Source: Bradyrhizobium sp. CB1015
GTDB taxonomy: Bacteria > Pseudomonadota > Alphaproteobacteria > Rhizobiales > Xanthobacteraceae
Assembly (NCBI RefSeq): GCF_025200925.1
Contig: NZ_CP104174.1
Coordinates: 5,332,001 to 5,396,000 of the forward strand
Direction: 5' to 3'
Length of the DNA stretch: 64,000 nt
Position 1 is the first letter of the stretch; each line of letters begins with the position of its first letter. The notes below the pieces were generated by a model that was not told the DNA's origin, did not search any database, and worked only from the letters and a program-made list of their open reading frames with translations. This document shows, in pieces, positions 42,919 to 52,070 of this stretch. Both the position numbers and the translations under genes were made by a program.

Positions 42919-44097
42919 CTACTTCTCCACCTTGAACGTCAGCCCCGCATTGTCTTGCAGCCGCTTGATCAGCTTGTGCTGCATCGCTGCGCCCGGCGTC
43001 CAGAAGCCGGCGGGAACATCGCTCGCATCACGCAGCAGGCAGATGGCGCATTCGGAGATCATCTTCGAGGTCGAGCCGTAGCCGGGATCGCGGTCTCCCG
43101 TGACACCGGCGCGGACCATGCGGCCGTCGGGGGCGATCGCGACATAGAGCAGGTTGAACAGGCCGGTCTCCCGCTCCTCCTTCGACGGCCCCTCGCCCGG
43201 CTTCGGCGCCTTCGGCCCGGTCTTCTCGGCATTGGCCGCCATCACGCGCTTGGCGTTGGCTTCGCCCTTCTCGCCGGCGCCGGTCAGCACCATCTCATCG
43301 TAGACGAAGTCCTGGCCGTAGGGAAAGCCCATCAGCATGTTGGAGCGATGGACGTTGCGGGTATTGATCAGCGCCATCATGAACGGCGCGGCCCAGGATT
43401 GCAGGTCCTCCTCATAGACTGCCCTGTTGCCCTTGGGCTGCTTCGGGCCGGTGAAATCAGGCGTCAGCGCGAAGTGGTCGTTGAGGATGGCGACGAGGCT
43501 GAGGTCCTTGGAGACGGCGTCGAAGGTCGCCTTCGCGCTCGCCGCGGTGCCGCCTGACAGCGTGCCGCGCATGTCGCGCACCCGCCCTTTCACGCGCGGC
43601 GCCGGCGCGCCGAACACGCGCTTGGCCTCTTCCTGCACGAAGAAGGTGCCGAGCTCGAACGGCACGGAATCATAGCCGCAGGAGAACACAATGCGCGCGC
43701 CGCTCGCCTTGGCCGCCGCCTCGTACTTGTCGATCATCTGCCGCATCCACACCGGCTCGCCGCAGAGATCGAAATAATCCGCACCCGCAGCGACGCAGGC
43801 AGCTAACAGATCCTCGCCGTAGAACTGGTAGGGACCGACCGTCGTGATCACCGACTTGGTCTGCGCCACCATCGCCTTCAGCGACGCTGCATCCGACGCA
43901 TCCGCCACGATCAGCGGCGTGTCGGCGGGCGCGCCAATCGCATCGCGCACCGATTTCAGCTTGTCGAGGCTGCGTCCCGCCATCGCCCATTTGAGCGCCT
44001 TGTCGTCCTTGTAATGCCCCGCCAGATATTCGGCGACGAGCTGGCCGGTGAAACCGGTCGCGCCGTAGACGACGATGTCGAATTTCGCAGAGCTCAT
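42919..44097 (-). CDS. Saccharopine dehydrogenase-like NAD(P)-binding protein (trans-acting enoyl reductase type)
   Basis: A 392-residue Rossmann-fold oxidoreductase. The N-terminus reads DIVVYGATGFTGQLVAEYLA, and the middle carries FDLCGEPVWMRQMIDKYEA and RIVFSCGYDSVPFELG, which match the mycobacterial trans-acting enoyl reductase and mammalian SCCPDH group rather than true lysine-pathway enzymes. It probably reduces a lipid-like substrate. The DUF169 gene lies immediately upstream, nine bases away, on the same strand. Confidence 0.88.
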   Translation of the reverse strand: MSSAKFDIVVYGATGFTGQLVAEYLAGHYKDDKALKWAMAGRSLDKLKSVRDAIGAPADTPLIVADASDAASLKAMVAQTKSVITTVGPYQFYGEDLLAACVAAGADYFDLCGEPVWMRQMIDKYEAAAKASGARIVFSCGYDSVPFELGTFFVQEEAKRVFGAPAPRVKGRVRDMRGTLSGGTAASAKATFDAVSKDLSLVAILNDHFALTPDFTGPKQPKGNRAVYEEDLQSWAAPFMMALINTRNVHRSNMLMGFPYGQDFVYDEMVLTGAGEKGEANAKRVMAANAEKTGPKAPKPGEGPSKEERETGLFNLLYVAIAPDGRMVRAGVTGDRDPGYGSTSKMISECAICLLRDASDVPAGFWTPGAAMQHKLIKRLQDNAGLTFKVEK

Positions 44098-44106
44098 GAT
44101 CGGCCT

Positions 44107-44889
44107 TTACTTCTTCGCGTAGCTCACGCCCATGCCGGCACGGACGTCGCTTTGAATGCCATAGGGCGGGATCGGATAGCGCAGGCCGTTCTTCGCCAGC
44201 GCCTTCATGCCCTCGATTGCCTTGGCGAGATGCGAGGGCTTCAACGCCATCAGCATCTCCTCGTCCGGCACGCCGCCATAGCGCCGTTCGGCATAGCATG
44301 GCAAGGACAGGCTGGGCTCCCCGGTCTTGAGCGCCCGCCCCCAGGAATCCGCGCAGGCGGTCTCGCCGACCACGCCCCACTCGAATTTCTTGTAGCCGGT
44401 ATATTGCAGCCCGTTGATCAGGATGATCATCTGCCCGGGCGTTGCATAGACGAGGCAGATGTCGGGTGGATCGAGCCGGCCGCTCGCCAGCGGACTGACG
44501 GCGAGCGCCTGATAGTGTCCGAACGGAACCACGTCCAGCGCCTCCTGGCGCTTGCGCGCGTCCTCCGCCGTGCCGTGCCAGACCCCGACATAGTTTTCGC
44601 CGGCGAGCCATTTCTCGTCCTGGGGGCTGAGACCGATCACCGCGCGGCATTGCGCGCCTACGAGATCCTCGGCGGTGATGCCGACGGTCCAGCCCAGGCG
44701 CGCGGCCATGCTGACGATCTGGTCGGTGGTATGGATTGCGTTCGGGCGGCGGATCTTCGGGATCGCCTCCATCTCGGCGACGCTCGCGAACAGCTTCATG
44801 CCGATCACATTCGTCTTCAGCCGCAAGAGGCTGTTGAGATCGGCGACGAGGCCGGCGAGATCGATCCTGTCTGCACTTTGCTGCTGCAT
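44107..44889 (-). CDS. DUF169 family protein
   Basis: A 260-residue protein of the DUF169 family. Conserved parts are VIGMKLFAS near the N-terminus, the cysteine region GAQCRAVIGL and WGRALKTGEPSLSLPCYAER, and a C-terminal KNGLRYPIPPYG. The function is unknown; members are often near redox or C1 metabolism genes. The start is placed at 44889 (MQQQSADRIDLAGLV). It seems co-transcribed with the dehydrogenase-like gene downstream. Confidence 0.85.
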   Translation of the reverse strand: MQQQSADRIDLAGLVADLNSLLRLKTNVIGMKLFASVAEMEAIPKIRRPNAIHTTDQIVSMAARLGWTVGITAEDLVGAQCRAVIGLSPQDEKWLAGENYVGVWHGTAEDARKRQEALDVVPFGHYQALAVSPLASGRLDPPDICLVYATPGQMIILINGLQYTGYKKFEWGVVGETACADSWGRALKTGEPSLSLPCYAERRYGGVPDEEMLMALKPSHLAKAIEGMKALAKNGLRYPIPPYGIQSDVRAGMGVSYAKK

Positions 44890-44942
44890 GGCTTCCTCCG
44901 CGCCGGCGATCGTGCGCCGTGTTCTTGTCTTGCGGTCCCGTT

Positions 44943-45722
44943 CTAGTCCCTGCCCGGTCCCGGAAGCAACTCGGAGGTCCTGCCCATCAGACGGTAAGCG
45001 GTAAGACCGATCCACTCGCGCACCGCAACTTCGGTTCGTCTCAAGCCGTCCGCGCCCATGTTGGTAAAGGAAAAGAGGTCGTCGCGTCCCCCCATCCGCC
45101 AGTCCACCGGATAGGCCTCGACGTCAAATCCGGCCTTGCGGAAGATTCCCATCGAGCGCGGCATGTGGAAGGCCGACGTCACCAGGAGCCAGCGCTCACC
45201 TCGCTTTGGCGAGACAAGCTGCTTGGTGAAGATCGCATTCTCCCAGGTGTTGCGGGAGTCACGTTCGAGGATCAGGCGGTCCTTCGCGATGCCGAGATTC
45301 TCCAGGATCGGCGCGGAATAGTCGGCCTCCCTGGCCTCGGTCGAGAGCAGGTTCGAGGTGCCGCCGGTGAAGACGATGCGCGCATTGGGATAGCGGCGCG
45401 CAAGCTCGGCCGGCGCAAACAGACGATCGGCCGCGTGCGCGACGACCGGCGTGCGATGCGCCGCCGACAGATCGGTGTCGACCGAGCCGCCGAGCACGAT
45501 GATGCCGTCGGGTGCGCCGCGCGAGGCGTCCCAAGGCGGGAAGCGCGATTCCAGCGGATAGATCAGGAGATTGCCGAGCGGCGAAAACGCCGCGAGCGCC
45601 AGCAGCACCAGCGTGGTTATGGCAAGCCTGCGGCCAAATGCGGCAAAGCGCGTCCCCATCAGCACCACAGCCACGATTCCAAGCTCGACCAGGAGATTGA
45701 TCGGCAGCAGCGCGGTGCCCAA
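44943..45722 (-). CDS. YdcF/ElyC-type DUF218 membrane protein
   Basis: A 259-residue protein with two N-terminal membrane helices (LPINLLVELGIVAVVLMG and RLAITTLVLLALAAFSPLG) and a DUF218 domain (about 80-250) with PDGIIVLGGSVDT, ARIVFTGGTSNLL and LVTSAFHMPRSMGIFRKAG. Relatives ElyC and SanA act in cell-envelope integrity. The frame runs further upstream in phase with FFVLSKTLG, typical of the family, reached by a CTG codon at 45746 with GAGG ahead; the TTG at 45722 cuts off that part. So the true start may be a rare CTG. Confidence 0.87.
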   Translation of the reverse strand: MGTALLPINLLVELGIVAVVLMGTRFAAFGRRLAITTLVLLALAAFSPLGNLLIYPLESRFPPWDASRGAPDGIIVLGGSVDTDLSAAHRTPVVAHAADRLFAPAELARRYPNARIVFTGGTSNLLSTEAREADYSAPILENLGIAKDRLILERDSRNTWENAIFTKQLVSPKRGERWLLVTSAFHMPRSMGIFRKAGFDVEAYPVDWRMGGRDDLFSFTNMGADGLRRTEVAVREWIGLTAYRLMGRTSELLPGPGRD

Positions 45723-45904
45723 GGTCTTGGAAAGAACGAAAAACAGTGGAGCCTCGCTGAAATCACCTGGTCTGAATGACTGGCCTGAATGACCTGGCCG
45801 GTCTGTGCGGGCTTGACCGGCCCCGCCATCTTCAGAAATCTTCTTGAAAGAGGATCGATCGCCGGGTCAAGCCCGCGCTGATGAAACGGAAGCGGACGCG
45901 GCCC

Positions 45905-46846
45905 ATGACCCATCATCACCTGCATTCCAGCCCCGAAACCTGCCATTGGGGCTTCTTCGAAGCCGCACTCAAGCCTGTCCTCACCGTGGCCAGCGGCGAC
46001 GAGGTGACAGTCGACACCATCAGCGGCGGTCCCGATGTGCTGCCTGATCGGGACAAGTTTCACATTCCGCCCGAGATGCACCAGGTTCATGCCACAAACG
46101 AGCGCATGCTGCCGGGCCACATCCTCACCGGCCCGATCGCGGTCGAAGGGGCCGAGCCCGGCGACGTGCTCGCGGTCGAGATCCTCGACGTGCAGCTCCG
46201 GCAGGATTGGGGCTGGAACTTGATCAAGCCGCTGTCCGGCACCCTGCCCGACGATTTCCACGAGACGCGTATCCTGAACATTCCGCTCGACCGGACGCGG
46301 ATGGTCGGCCGCATGCCGTGGGGCCTCGACCTGCCGCTGAAGCCGTTCTTCGGCGTGATGGGCGTATCGCCGCCGCCGGCCTGGGGCCGCATCTCATCTC
46401 TCATTCCGCGCGCAATGGGCGGCAATCTCGACAACAAGGAGTTGGGAGCCGGTGCGACGCTGTACCTGCCGGTGTTCGTGCCGGGGGCAATGTTCTCCTG
46501 CGGCGACGGCCATGGCGTGCAGGGCGACGGCGAGGTCTGCGTCACCGCGATCGAAACCGCGCTGCAGGGCCGCTTCCGCCTGACGCTGCGCAAGGACCTG
46601 AAGCTCGACTACCCGCGCGCCGAAACGCCGACGCACTACATGACCATGGCGATGGACCCCGATCTCGACCAATGCGTGGTGCGAGCGCTGCGCGACATGA
46701 TCGCGCTCATCGGCGAGCGGCGTAACCTGTCGCGGGAGGATGCCTACACGCTGTGCAGCCTCGCCGCCGATCTCCGGGTGACCCAGACCGTCAACGGCGC
46801 CAAAGGCATCCATTGCATGATCGAAAAGGCGATCGTGCACGGCTGA
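45905..46846 (+). CDS. Acetamidase/formamidase family protein
   Basis: A 313-residue FmdA/AmdA-type amidohydrolase (zinc-dependent formamidase fold). Conserved parts are HHHLHSSPETCHWGFFEAAL, EGAEPGDVLAVEILDVQL, FSCGDGHGVQGDGEVCVTAIE and LCSLAADLRVTQTVNGAKGIH. It hydrolyses short-chain amides to ammonia and acid. The ATG at 45881 would add eight basic residues; both lack a strong ribosome-binding site. Confidence 0.92.
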   Translation: MTHHHLHSSPETCHWGFFEAALKPVLTVASGDEVTVDTISGGPDVLPDRDKFHIPPEMHQVHATNERMLPGHILTGPIAVEGAEPGDVLAVEILDVQLRQDWGWNLIKPLSGTLPDDFHETRILNIPLDRTRMVGRMPWGLDLPLKPFFGVMGVSPPPAWGRISSLIPRAMGGNLDNKELGAGATLYLPVFVPGAMFSCGDGHGVQGDGEVCVTAIETALQGRFRLTLRKDLKLDYPRAETPTHYMTMAMDPDLDQCVVRALRDMIALIGERRNLSREDAYTLCSLAADLRVTQTVNGAKGIHCMIEKAIVHG

Positions 46847-47045
46847 GGCGGCCGCCCCTTCCCCGACGATTGAACCCCCTCGCCGCCCGGTCTGCCTCGC
46901 GGCGCGCTGAGTCGTGGGTAATTTCCCGTGCGATTCCAACATGCTGAGCGTCACGCACAGCCCGCATTTGACTTCCACCCGTGAACCTAAATAGAGTCTT
47001 AATCGTTACTTTTATGTATCCGAGTAAGAGGCTAGCGTTCGGGCC

Positions 47046-47243
47046 ATGGCCACCGAAAAAGCCGAGACTGACCGCATTCCCGTAACTTTGGCGCTCTCGA
47101 CCATCGCGTATCTGGAGAAGCTGGTGAGACAGGGCACCCACGGCACCAGCGTTCCCGGCGTCGCACGGACATTGATCGAGGAAGGCATCCGTCTCGCCAT
47201 CAAGGACGGTCTTCTGTCGATCCGCGACAATGGCAGGACGTGA
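47046..47243 (+). CDS. Small ribbon-helix-helix-like protein
   Basis: A 65-residue basic-acidic protein. RIPVTLALSTIAYLEKLVRQ followed by VARTLIEEGIRLAIKDGLL looks like a strand-helix-helix arrangement, as in ribbon-helix-helix DNA-binding proteins, but no clear family match is known to me. GAGGC lies at a suitable distance before the ATG. It precedes gcrA on the same strand by 75 bases. Confidence 0.6.
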   Translation: MATEKAETDRIPVTLALSTIAYLEKLVRQGTHGTSVPGVARTLIEEGIRLAIKDGLLSIRDNGRT

Positions 47244-47318
47244 GCGCGCCCGGTGCGTGAGGCGGACGGATCTCGAGACAGCGGATGGTCGACATCTGCA
47301 ACCTAGGATCGTCTACAA

Positions 47319-47798
47319 ATGCCTGTTCTCTCACCCACCTGGACCGACGAACGAATCGAACTTCTGAAGCAGCACTTCGAGGCGGGTCTCTCCTGTCGCG
47401 AGATCGCCGCCGACATCGGCGTCAGCCGCAACGCGGTGATCGGCAAATTGTCGCGGCTGAATCTGACGCGCGGCCGGACGGTCGAGGACCGCAAGGTTCA
47501 GGACAGAGGCTTGGCGCCGGTGCGGGTGCGCAAGGCCGTGCCGCGGCTGCAATACGAGATGCTCGCCACGATCTATGGCGAGACCGATGCACCGGTACTT
47601 GCAGGCCCGATCGACGAGACCAACCGCTGCTCGCTGCTGGAGCTGTCCGAGAATCGCTGCCGCTGGCCGATCTCGACACCGGGCGCAGACGATTTCTGCT
47701 TCTGCGGCAACACGGCGCCGGACGGCCAGCCCTATTGCGACGGCCACAGTCGCCTCGCCTATCGGCCGCCGGTGCGCGCCCGCGCGATCCGCGGCTGA
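47319..47798 (+). CDS. gcrA: GcrA cell cycle regulator
   Basis: A 159-residue GcrA-family regulator. The N-terminal helix-turn-helix (WTDERIELLKQHFEAGLSCR, IAADIGVSRNAVIGKLSRL) recognises GANTC sites methylated by CcrM, and the C-terminal domain (CRWPI, DFCFCGN, PYCDGH) binds sigma-70 RNA polymerase. The Caulobacter protein is of similar size (about 170 residues). It drives S-phase genes. A strong terminator follows. Confidence 0.95.
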   Translation: MPVLSPTWTDERIELLKQHFEAGLSCREIAADIGVSRNAVIGKLSRLNLTRGRTVEDRKVQDRGLAPVRVRKAVPRLQYEMLATIYGETDAPVLAGPIDETNRCSLLELSENRCRWPISTPGADDFCFCGNTAPDGQPYCDGHSRLAYRPPVRARAIRG

Positions 47799-47822
47799 CG
47801 TTGCGCGCATCTCGACAACAAA

Positions 47823-47852
47823 AAACCTCCGGCGGGGCATCGCCGGAGGTTT
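47823..47852 (+). terminator. Terminator of gcrA
   Basis: AAACCTCCGGCG-gggcat-CGCCGGAGGTTT is a perfect 12-bp stem with a six-base loop, 25 bases after the gcrA stop. Confidence 0.85.
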
Positions 47853-48014
47853 CTGGAGGCTTAGCATGAAGCTAAGAGCCGCAACTTTCGTATCTGGCTG
47901 AGGCCTATATAGCTTAGTAACTCAAGTAAGTAAATAAATTTGGGCCATCGAATCGCATGGCTCGCCTTCGCGTTCCGCAACGCAATTCGATTTTTCAGAA
48001 GACAAATGCCCATG

Positions 48015-48043
48015 AAAAAACCCGGCGGTTTCCCGCCGGGGTT
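48015..48043 (-). terminator. Terminator of the porin gene
   Basis: On the minus strand AACCCCGGCGGG-aaa-CCGCCGGGTTTTTTC is a GC-rich stem with a run of six T, 26 bases after the porin stop. Confidence 0.88.
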
Positions 48044-48068
48044 CTCCGATCGATTGCGCGATCGATGA

Positions 48069-49556
48069 TCAGAAGTTGCGCTGAGCGCGCAGCAGCATGC
48101 TGACCGAGTTCTGGTCCTTCAGCTCGTACACGGCCGCCGGCTTCGCAGCCGAGGCAATGCCCGGGCTGTTGATTGCGCCCGAGTACTTCTGGTCCAGACG
48201 CGACCAGCTGAGGTCGGCCGTGAACGCCAGGTTCTTGACCGGGGTCCACACGGTGTTGACACCGACCACCGCGAAGTTGAAGTCCGGATTACAGGTCGAA
48301 CCGGCCACGGCGATCGTAGCGAAGTTGGTGCAGATCAGGCCCTTGCCCGTCGTGCCGTACCTCAGCTGGCCATAACCACCGTACACTGCGCTCGCCCAGT
48401 TCGGGCTCCAGTTGTGGGTGTAGCCACCACGGACGCCCCAGGTCTTGACGGTATCGATGCCGGTAGCCGTTCCGAACACGCCGTCAGCCAGACCGGCGAA
48501 CCCGGTGCTCTGATACGCGCCATTGCTGCTTCCGCTGAACATGAAGAAGCTCTGCGGGAACAGGCTCTGGAAGTTGTAGCGCGTCGCGCCGTCCGTGTAG
48601 ACAGCCTGCAGGTTGATGGAGTCACCCGCGCCGGTCGGGATGTTCTTGATCGACAAAGCGCCCTGCACGGCCCATCCCCACTTGTCGGAAGGATGACCGG
48701 AGACTTCGGTCGCGCCGTAATAGGCTGCATGCAGCTCATGGGCCACGACCGAGATCTGCGCCAGACCCCAGGCTTGGTCGACGCGCACGGCGCCGACGAT
48801 GTCAGGAGAACGCGTGCCGCCCCAGGCATTGGCACCATAGACGCCGGTCACGAACTGCGCCGCCGTACCCGACGACACGTTCCAGAGGTTCGACTGACCA
48901 TTGTTCGCCGAGGTCTCGTCCTGCAGCGCGACCGAAGCAGTGATGCCCTGGCCGAAGTCAGCCGTGTAGGCAACCTGGTTCACGCCGTTGACGTGGTTGG
49001 AGCCGCCCGGAATGGTATCGGGGCCGCCCGCCGGATAGCTCTGCCAAGGAGCGTCGAAGATCGAGACCGTGCGGCCGAAGGTGAAGCCCGCGAACTGGAT
49101 GAACGCATGGTAGAGAGCGAGCGTGGCCGCGTTGGTCGAGAACGCCGAGGGATTGCTGCCGGTGACGTTCCCGGAGTCATAGCTGAAGACCGCGTCGGCG
49201 TAGGTGCGAACGACGCCGTATTCGGTCGCCGTGCGGGTGTCGATGTTGAAGTCCAGACGAGCGCGGCTGAAATAGTAGTTGGTCAGACGGTTGTTGGACC
49301 CGCCGTTCACAGTGCTCGAGCTGTTCCTGAAGCCATAGTCGCCGCCGCCGCCGAGAATCATGTCGGCGCGGACGTAACCACCCAGCTTGATGCAGGTGTC
49401 GGTGCCCGGGATGTAGTAGAAACCTGCGCCGTACAGCGAGCAGATCTTCACGTATTCGACCGCCTTGGCCTTGACCGGAAGATCAGCCGCCTGAGCTCCA
49501 CCGACGGCGATCAGGGTCGCCGCAGTGCCGAGCAAAAGGCTCTTCACCACTTTCAT
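48069..49556 (-). CDS. Outer-membrane porin (Omp2-type, Rhizobiales)
   Basis: A 495-residue beta-barrel porin. A signal peptide ends VGGAQAADLPVKAKA. The first barrel strands hold two cysteines (KICSLYGAGFYYIPGTDTCI), typical of Rhizobiales porins, and the protein ends QRNF with the C-terminal Phe needed for outer-membrane assembly. Trimer-forming general porin for small hydrophilic solutes. A strong GGAGG ribosome-binding site lies eight bases before the ATG, as expected of an abundant protein. Confidence 0.95.
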   Translation of the reverse strand: MKVVKSLLLGTAATLIAVGGAQAADLPVKAKAVEYVKICSLYGAGFYYIPGTDTCIKLGGYVRADMILGGGGDYGFRNSSSTVNGGSNNRLTNYYFSRARLDFNIDTRTATEYGVVRTYADAVFSYDSGNVTGSNPSAFSTNAATLALYHAFIQFAGFTFGRTVSIFDAPWQSYPAGGPDTIPGGSNHVNGVNQVAYTADFGQGITASVALQDETSANNGQSNLWNVSSGTAAQFVTGVYGANAWGGTRSPDIVGAVRVDQAWGLAQISVVAHELHAAYYGATEVSGHPSDKWGWAVQGALSIKNIPTGAGDSINLQAVYTDGATRYNFQSLFPQSFFMFSGSSNGAYQSTGFAGLADGVFGTATGIDTVKTWGVRGGYTHNWSPNWASAVYGGYGQLRYGTTGKGLICTNFATIAVAGSTCNPDFNFAVVGVNTVWTPVKNLAFTADLSWSRLDQKYSGAINSPGIASAAKPAAVYELKDQNSVSMLLRAQRNF

Positions 49557-49965
49557 TTAAAACCTCCAAGTTGCTCATTTCACGGAGACCGGACCGTGAG
49601 GCCCCCCAGATCCCCCGTCTCTTCATCAAATCCGCTCGGCCGCTTCGCGTTTTTCGGACGTACCCGCATTCGCGAGGGACGTGAGCGAACCACCTGCAAC
49701 GGGACGATCGAGAACCCCCCACCGTCACGGGTCAATATGCCCGTGCCATTCCGTTAATCAAAATAGTTTATTAGATCAGCTTTGTGGTTTCACTAACCCT
49801 GTGGCCGCGGCGCAACACCGGTGTTGAGCGAAAAAGCCTGATCGGGTCATATTTGTAGTTTTCGTGACACGATTACCCTGCTCTGCACTTGCGTCAGAGC
49901 AGAGTTGCGTGGACTATGCCCGCCGAAAAGAGCCGGAAAGAGAATCAGCTTGCGGGAGTAACGCT
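49557..49965. other. Regulatory region between porin and MarR genes
   Basis: These 409 bases between divergent genes have no credible coding sequence. The AT-rich part near 49,760-49,800 probably holds the porin promoter. The frame open to 49864 for the MarR gene is not judged coding. Confidence 0.55.
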
Positions 49966-50472
49966 GTGTCCGCGACGAGGAAGGAAGGAGCGCGCCTGCG
50001 CACCATCGGCAACCTGGATATCATCAGGCGCTTCACCTGGGAGATATCGTCGATCAACATGTATCTCGAGGAGCTGCGTCAGTTCTGGGCGAGGACGCTC
50101 GGCATCAGCGGGCCGCAATGGCTGATCCTGATGGCCATCTCGGACCTCGACAAGGACGACGGCATTCCGGTCAACGTCGTGTCCAAGCTCCTCCACGTCG
50201 ATCCGTCCTTCGTCACCACCCAGTCCAAGCTGCTGGAGAAGAAGGGTCTGTTGCGCCGCCGCCCCTCGCCGACCGACGCGCGCGTGGTCCGGCTGTCCCT
50301 GACCGAGAAGACGCAGAAGCACCTGGCGAGCCTCAACGAGCAGTACAAGACCATCAAGGAATTCGTCTTCCAGGAGTTCGACGAGGCCGAGCTGGCGGAA
50401 TTCACCACCAAGCTCGCGACGCTGAAGACCCGTCTCGAAAAGGCCTGCGTCCGCCTGAGTCTCGACTTCTGA
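49966..50472 (+). CDS. MarR-like winged-helix regulator
   Basis: A 168-residue regulator. The winged-helix core reads FWARTLGISGPQWLILMAIS, VVSKLLHVDPSFVTTQSKLL (recognition helix) and RRRPSPTDARVVRLSLTEKT (wing). I start at the GTG 49966 because GGGAG precedes it by seven bases. The divergent neighbour is the porin; the gene following on the opposite strand is the hydrolase. The target is unknown. Confidence 0.85.
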   Translation: MSATRKEGARLRTIGNLDIIRRFTWEISSINMYLEELRQFWARTLGISGPQWLILMAISDLDKDDGIPVNVVSKLLHVDPSFVTTQSKLLEKKGLLRRRPSPTDARVVRLSLTEKTQKHLASLNEQYKTIKEFVFQEFDEAELAEFTTKLATLKTRLEKACVRLSLDF

Positions 50473-50487
50473 CGCGGGAGCCGGCTG

Positions 50488-51597
50488 CTAGATCCGCCTG
50501 CCGGCGCGGAGGCGCGATTCGAGCCAGTCGAAGATGTACTCGTTGGCAAGGCTCGGATTGTCGGCATGGGCCTGCGCCGCGCCGGTCTCCGCCGCAGTGA
50601 ACACTTTCAGCATGACATCCGAGCTGCCGAGCCGGGAGTTTCGGACGAGCTGACGCGCCCGGTCGGCCTTGAGCCAGCCGTCCTCGCCGAGCGTGATCAG
50701 CACCGGACAATCGGCGCTGGAGGCCATCAGCGGCGCATGCGGCACCGGGACGATACTGACGTCGCTCATCGCGAATCGGCTGGCGAAGAAGGCCCGCTCG
50801 TGCAGGTCCCAAAGGCCGCCGTCGCAGACCGCGGCGGCAAGCCGCGGCTCCTGCAGCACCGCGCGCGCCACGAAGGACGAGCCCCAGCCATCGGCGATGA
50901 TCCCGACGCGCGCGAAGTCGACGTCCTGCCGCGTCTCCAGATAGTCCATGACGCCGGGGATCGCGCTCTCGAGATCCTGGCGCCGCAACAGCGCCTCGAG
51001 AAAATCGTCGCGCTGGTCGCCGAACAGGTCGAGCGCCAGCATCGAAAAGCCGCGCTCGCGTGCGTGCGGCACCAGCTTGAACAGAAATTCTTCCTTGCGG
51101 TGGCCGGGCTCGCCGATGCAGATCACGGTCGGAGCCGGCTCCCTCCCCGATGACGCAGGAAGGAAGTAGCCTTGCAGCGAATGCCCGTCGAGCCAGGGTA
51201 TCGTCACCACCTCGCCGGCCGGGCTGCGCGCCGCCAGGTAGCTGCGCGCGCATTCCTGCATGGCCAGTACCGCGACCCAGCGACGTTCGTCGAGCGGGTC
51301 GAGCGGCATCGCTGCGGCACCATAGTAGTTCATCGCGCGCAGCCAATTGCGCTGCGCGCTGGCCAGGTGTCCCTCCGCGAACGCGGCCTCCGCGCGCTGC
51401 CGATTGGTCTGCGCCAGATTCTTCCACTCGCGATGCCAGGAGCGGTCGTCGCCGCGCTTCAGCTGCCGCGCGATCATCAGGCATTCCGCGATCGTGGCGC
51501 CGCCCTCTTGGGCCGCCGTGAGCAGCCGCGTGAACTCAGCTGAAATGTCCTCTCGCTCCGGGCAAAAGGTCCAGTCGTCGGAGAGGCATGCGGGCAT
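50488..51597 (-). CDS. Alpha/beta-hydrolase-fold protein lacking the nucleophile serine
   Basis: A 369-residue protein similar to FrsA/DUF1100-type alpha/beta hydrolases: a helical N-terminal part (about 1-130) with CLMIARQLKRGDD and NWLRAMNYYGAAAMPL, then the hydrolase core from about 145 (GYFLPASSGREPAPTVICIG). The nucleophile elbow, normally GxSxG, reads VGIIADGWGSSF, with Gly in the place of Ser. So classical esterase or peptidase chemistry is doubtful. It ends 15 bases from the convergent MarR gene. Confidence 0.82.
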   Translation of the reverse strand: MPACLSDDWTFCPEREDISAEFTRLLTAAQEGGATIAECLMIARQLKRGDDRSWHREWKNLAQTNRQRAEAAFAEGHLASAQRNWLRAMNYYGAAAMPLDPLDERRWVAVLAMQECARSYLAARSPAGEVVTIPWLDGHSLQGYFLPASSGREPAPTVICIGEPGHRKEEFLFKLVPHARERGFSMLALDLFGDQRDDFLEALLRRQDLESAIPGVMDYLETRQDVDFARVGIIADGWGSSFVARAVLQEPRLAAAVCDGGLWDLHERAFFASRFAMSDVSIVPVPHAPLMASSADCPVLITLGEDGWLKADRARQLVRNSRLGSSDVMLKVFTAAETGAAQAHADNPSLANEYIFDWLESRLRAGRRI

Positions 51598-52070
51598 CGT
51601 CGGGAGCTACGCTCTAATCGTCGCGTTACCCCGATTGACTAAACCATTTCAGGTCGCCGACCAAGCCGCCGCGCGCGCCATTACAGGCATTTGAGATCAA
51701 CATCGCTTGAACATCGTCATGACGCATGCATGACACCCCCGAGGGCCCGGGGGTGGGACGAGCATTGGCAGGAGCTGGCACATAAAATCGTTCGAGCCTC
51801 TCTTGCCATGACGATCATCATACCCATATTGGCGCGCCTCGCTGGCAGGGCGATCGCATGTGCCCAGTGGCGGCGTGCGCGCACGCCTCGTCCTTCGAGA
51901 CGGCGCTGTCGCGCCTCTCCAGGATGAGGCTAATCAGCGCCAGTGCCTTTTGAAACTGCAGCCACGCACTCCGTCCTCATCCTGAAGGAGCCCGCCCAAA
52001 GGGGGCGTCTCGAAGGATGGCCGCAGGGAAAAGCTCTCAAATGCGATAGGCCGGCGCCTCGACGCCGGCC
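51598..52070. other. Intergenic region with repeat copy 2
   Basis: 473 bases. The first 250 show no gene; the rest is occupied by the repeat element at 51852-52049. Confidence 0.7.
51852..52049. repeat. Palindromic repeat element, copy 2 of 2
   Basis: GATCGCAT near 51852 and ATGCGAT at 52041-52047 flank the same nested palindromes as copy 1 (GTCCTTCGAGACGGCGCTG; CCTCATCCTG). From 51876 to 52049 it matches 33945-34117 nearly base for base, in the same orientation and 18 kb away. Confidence 0.85.
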
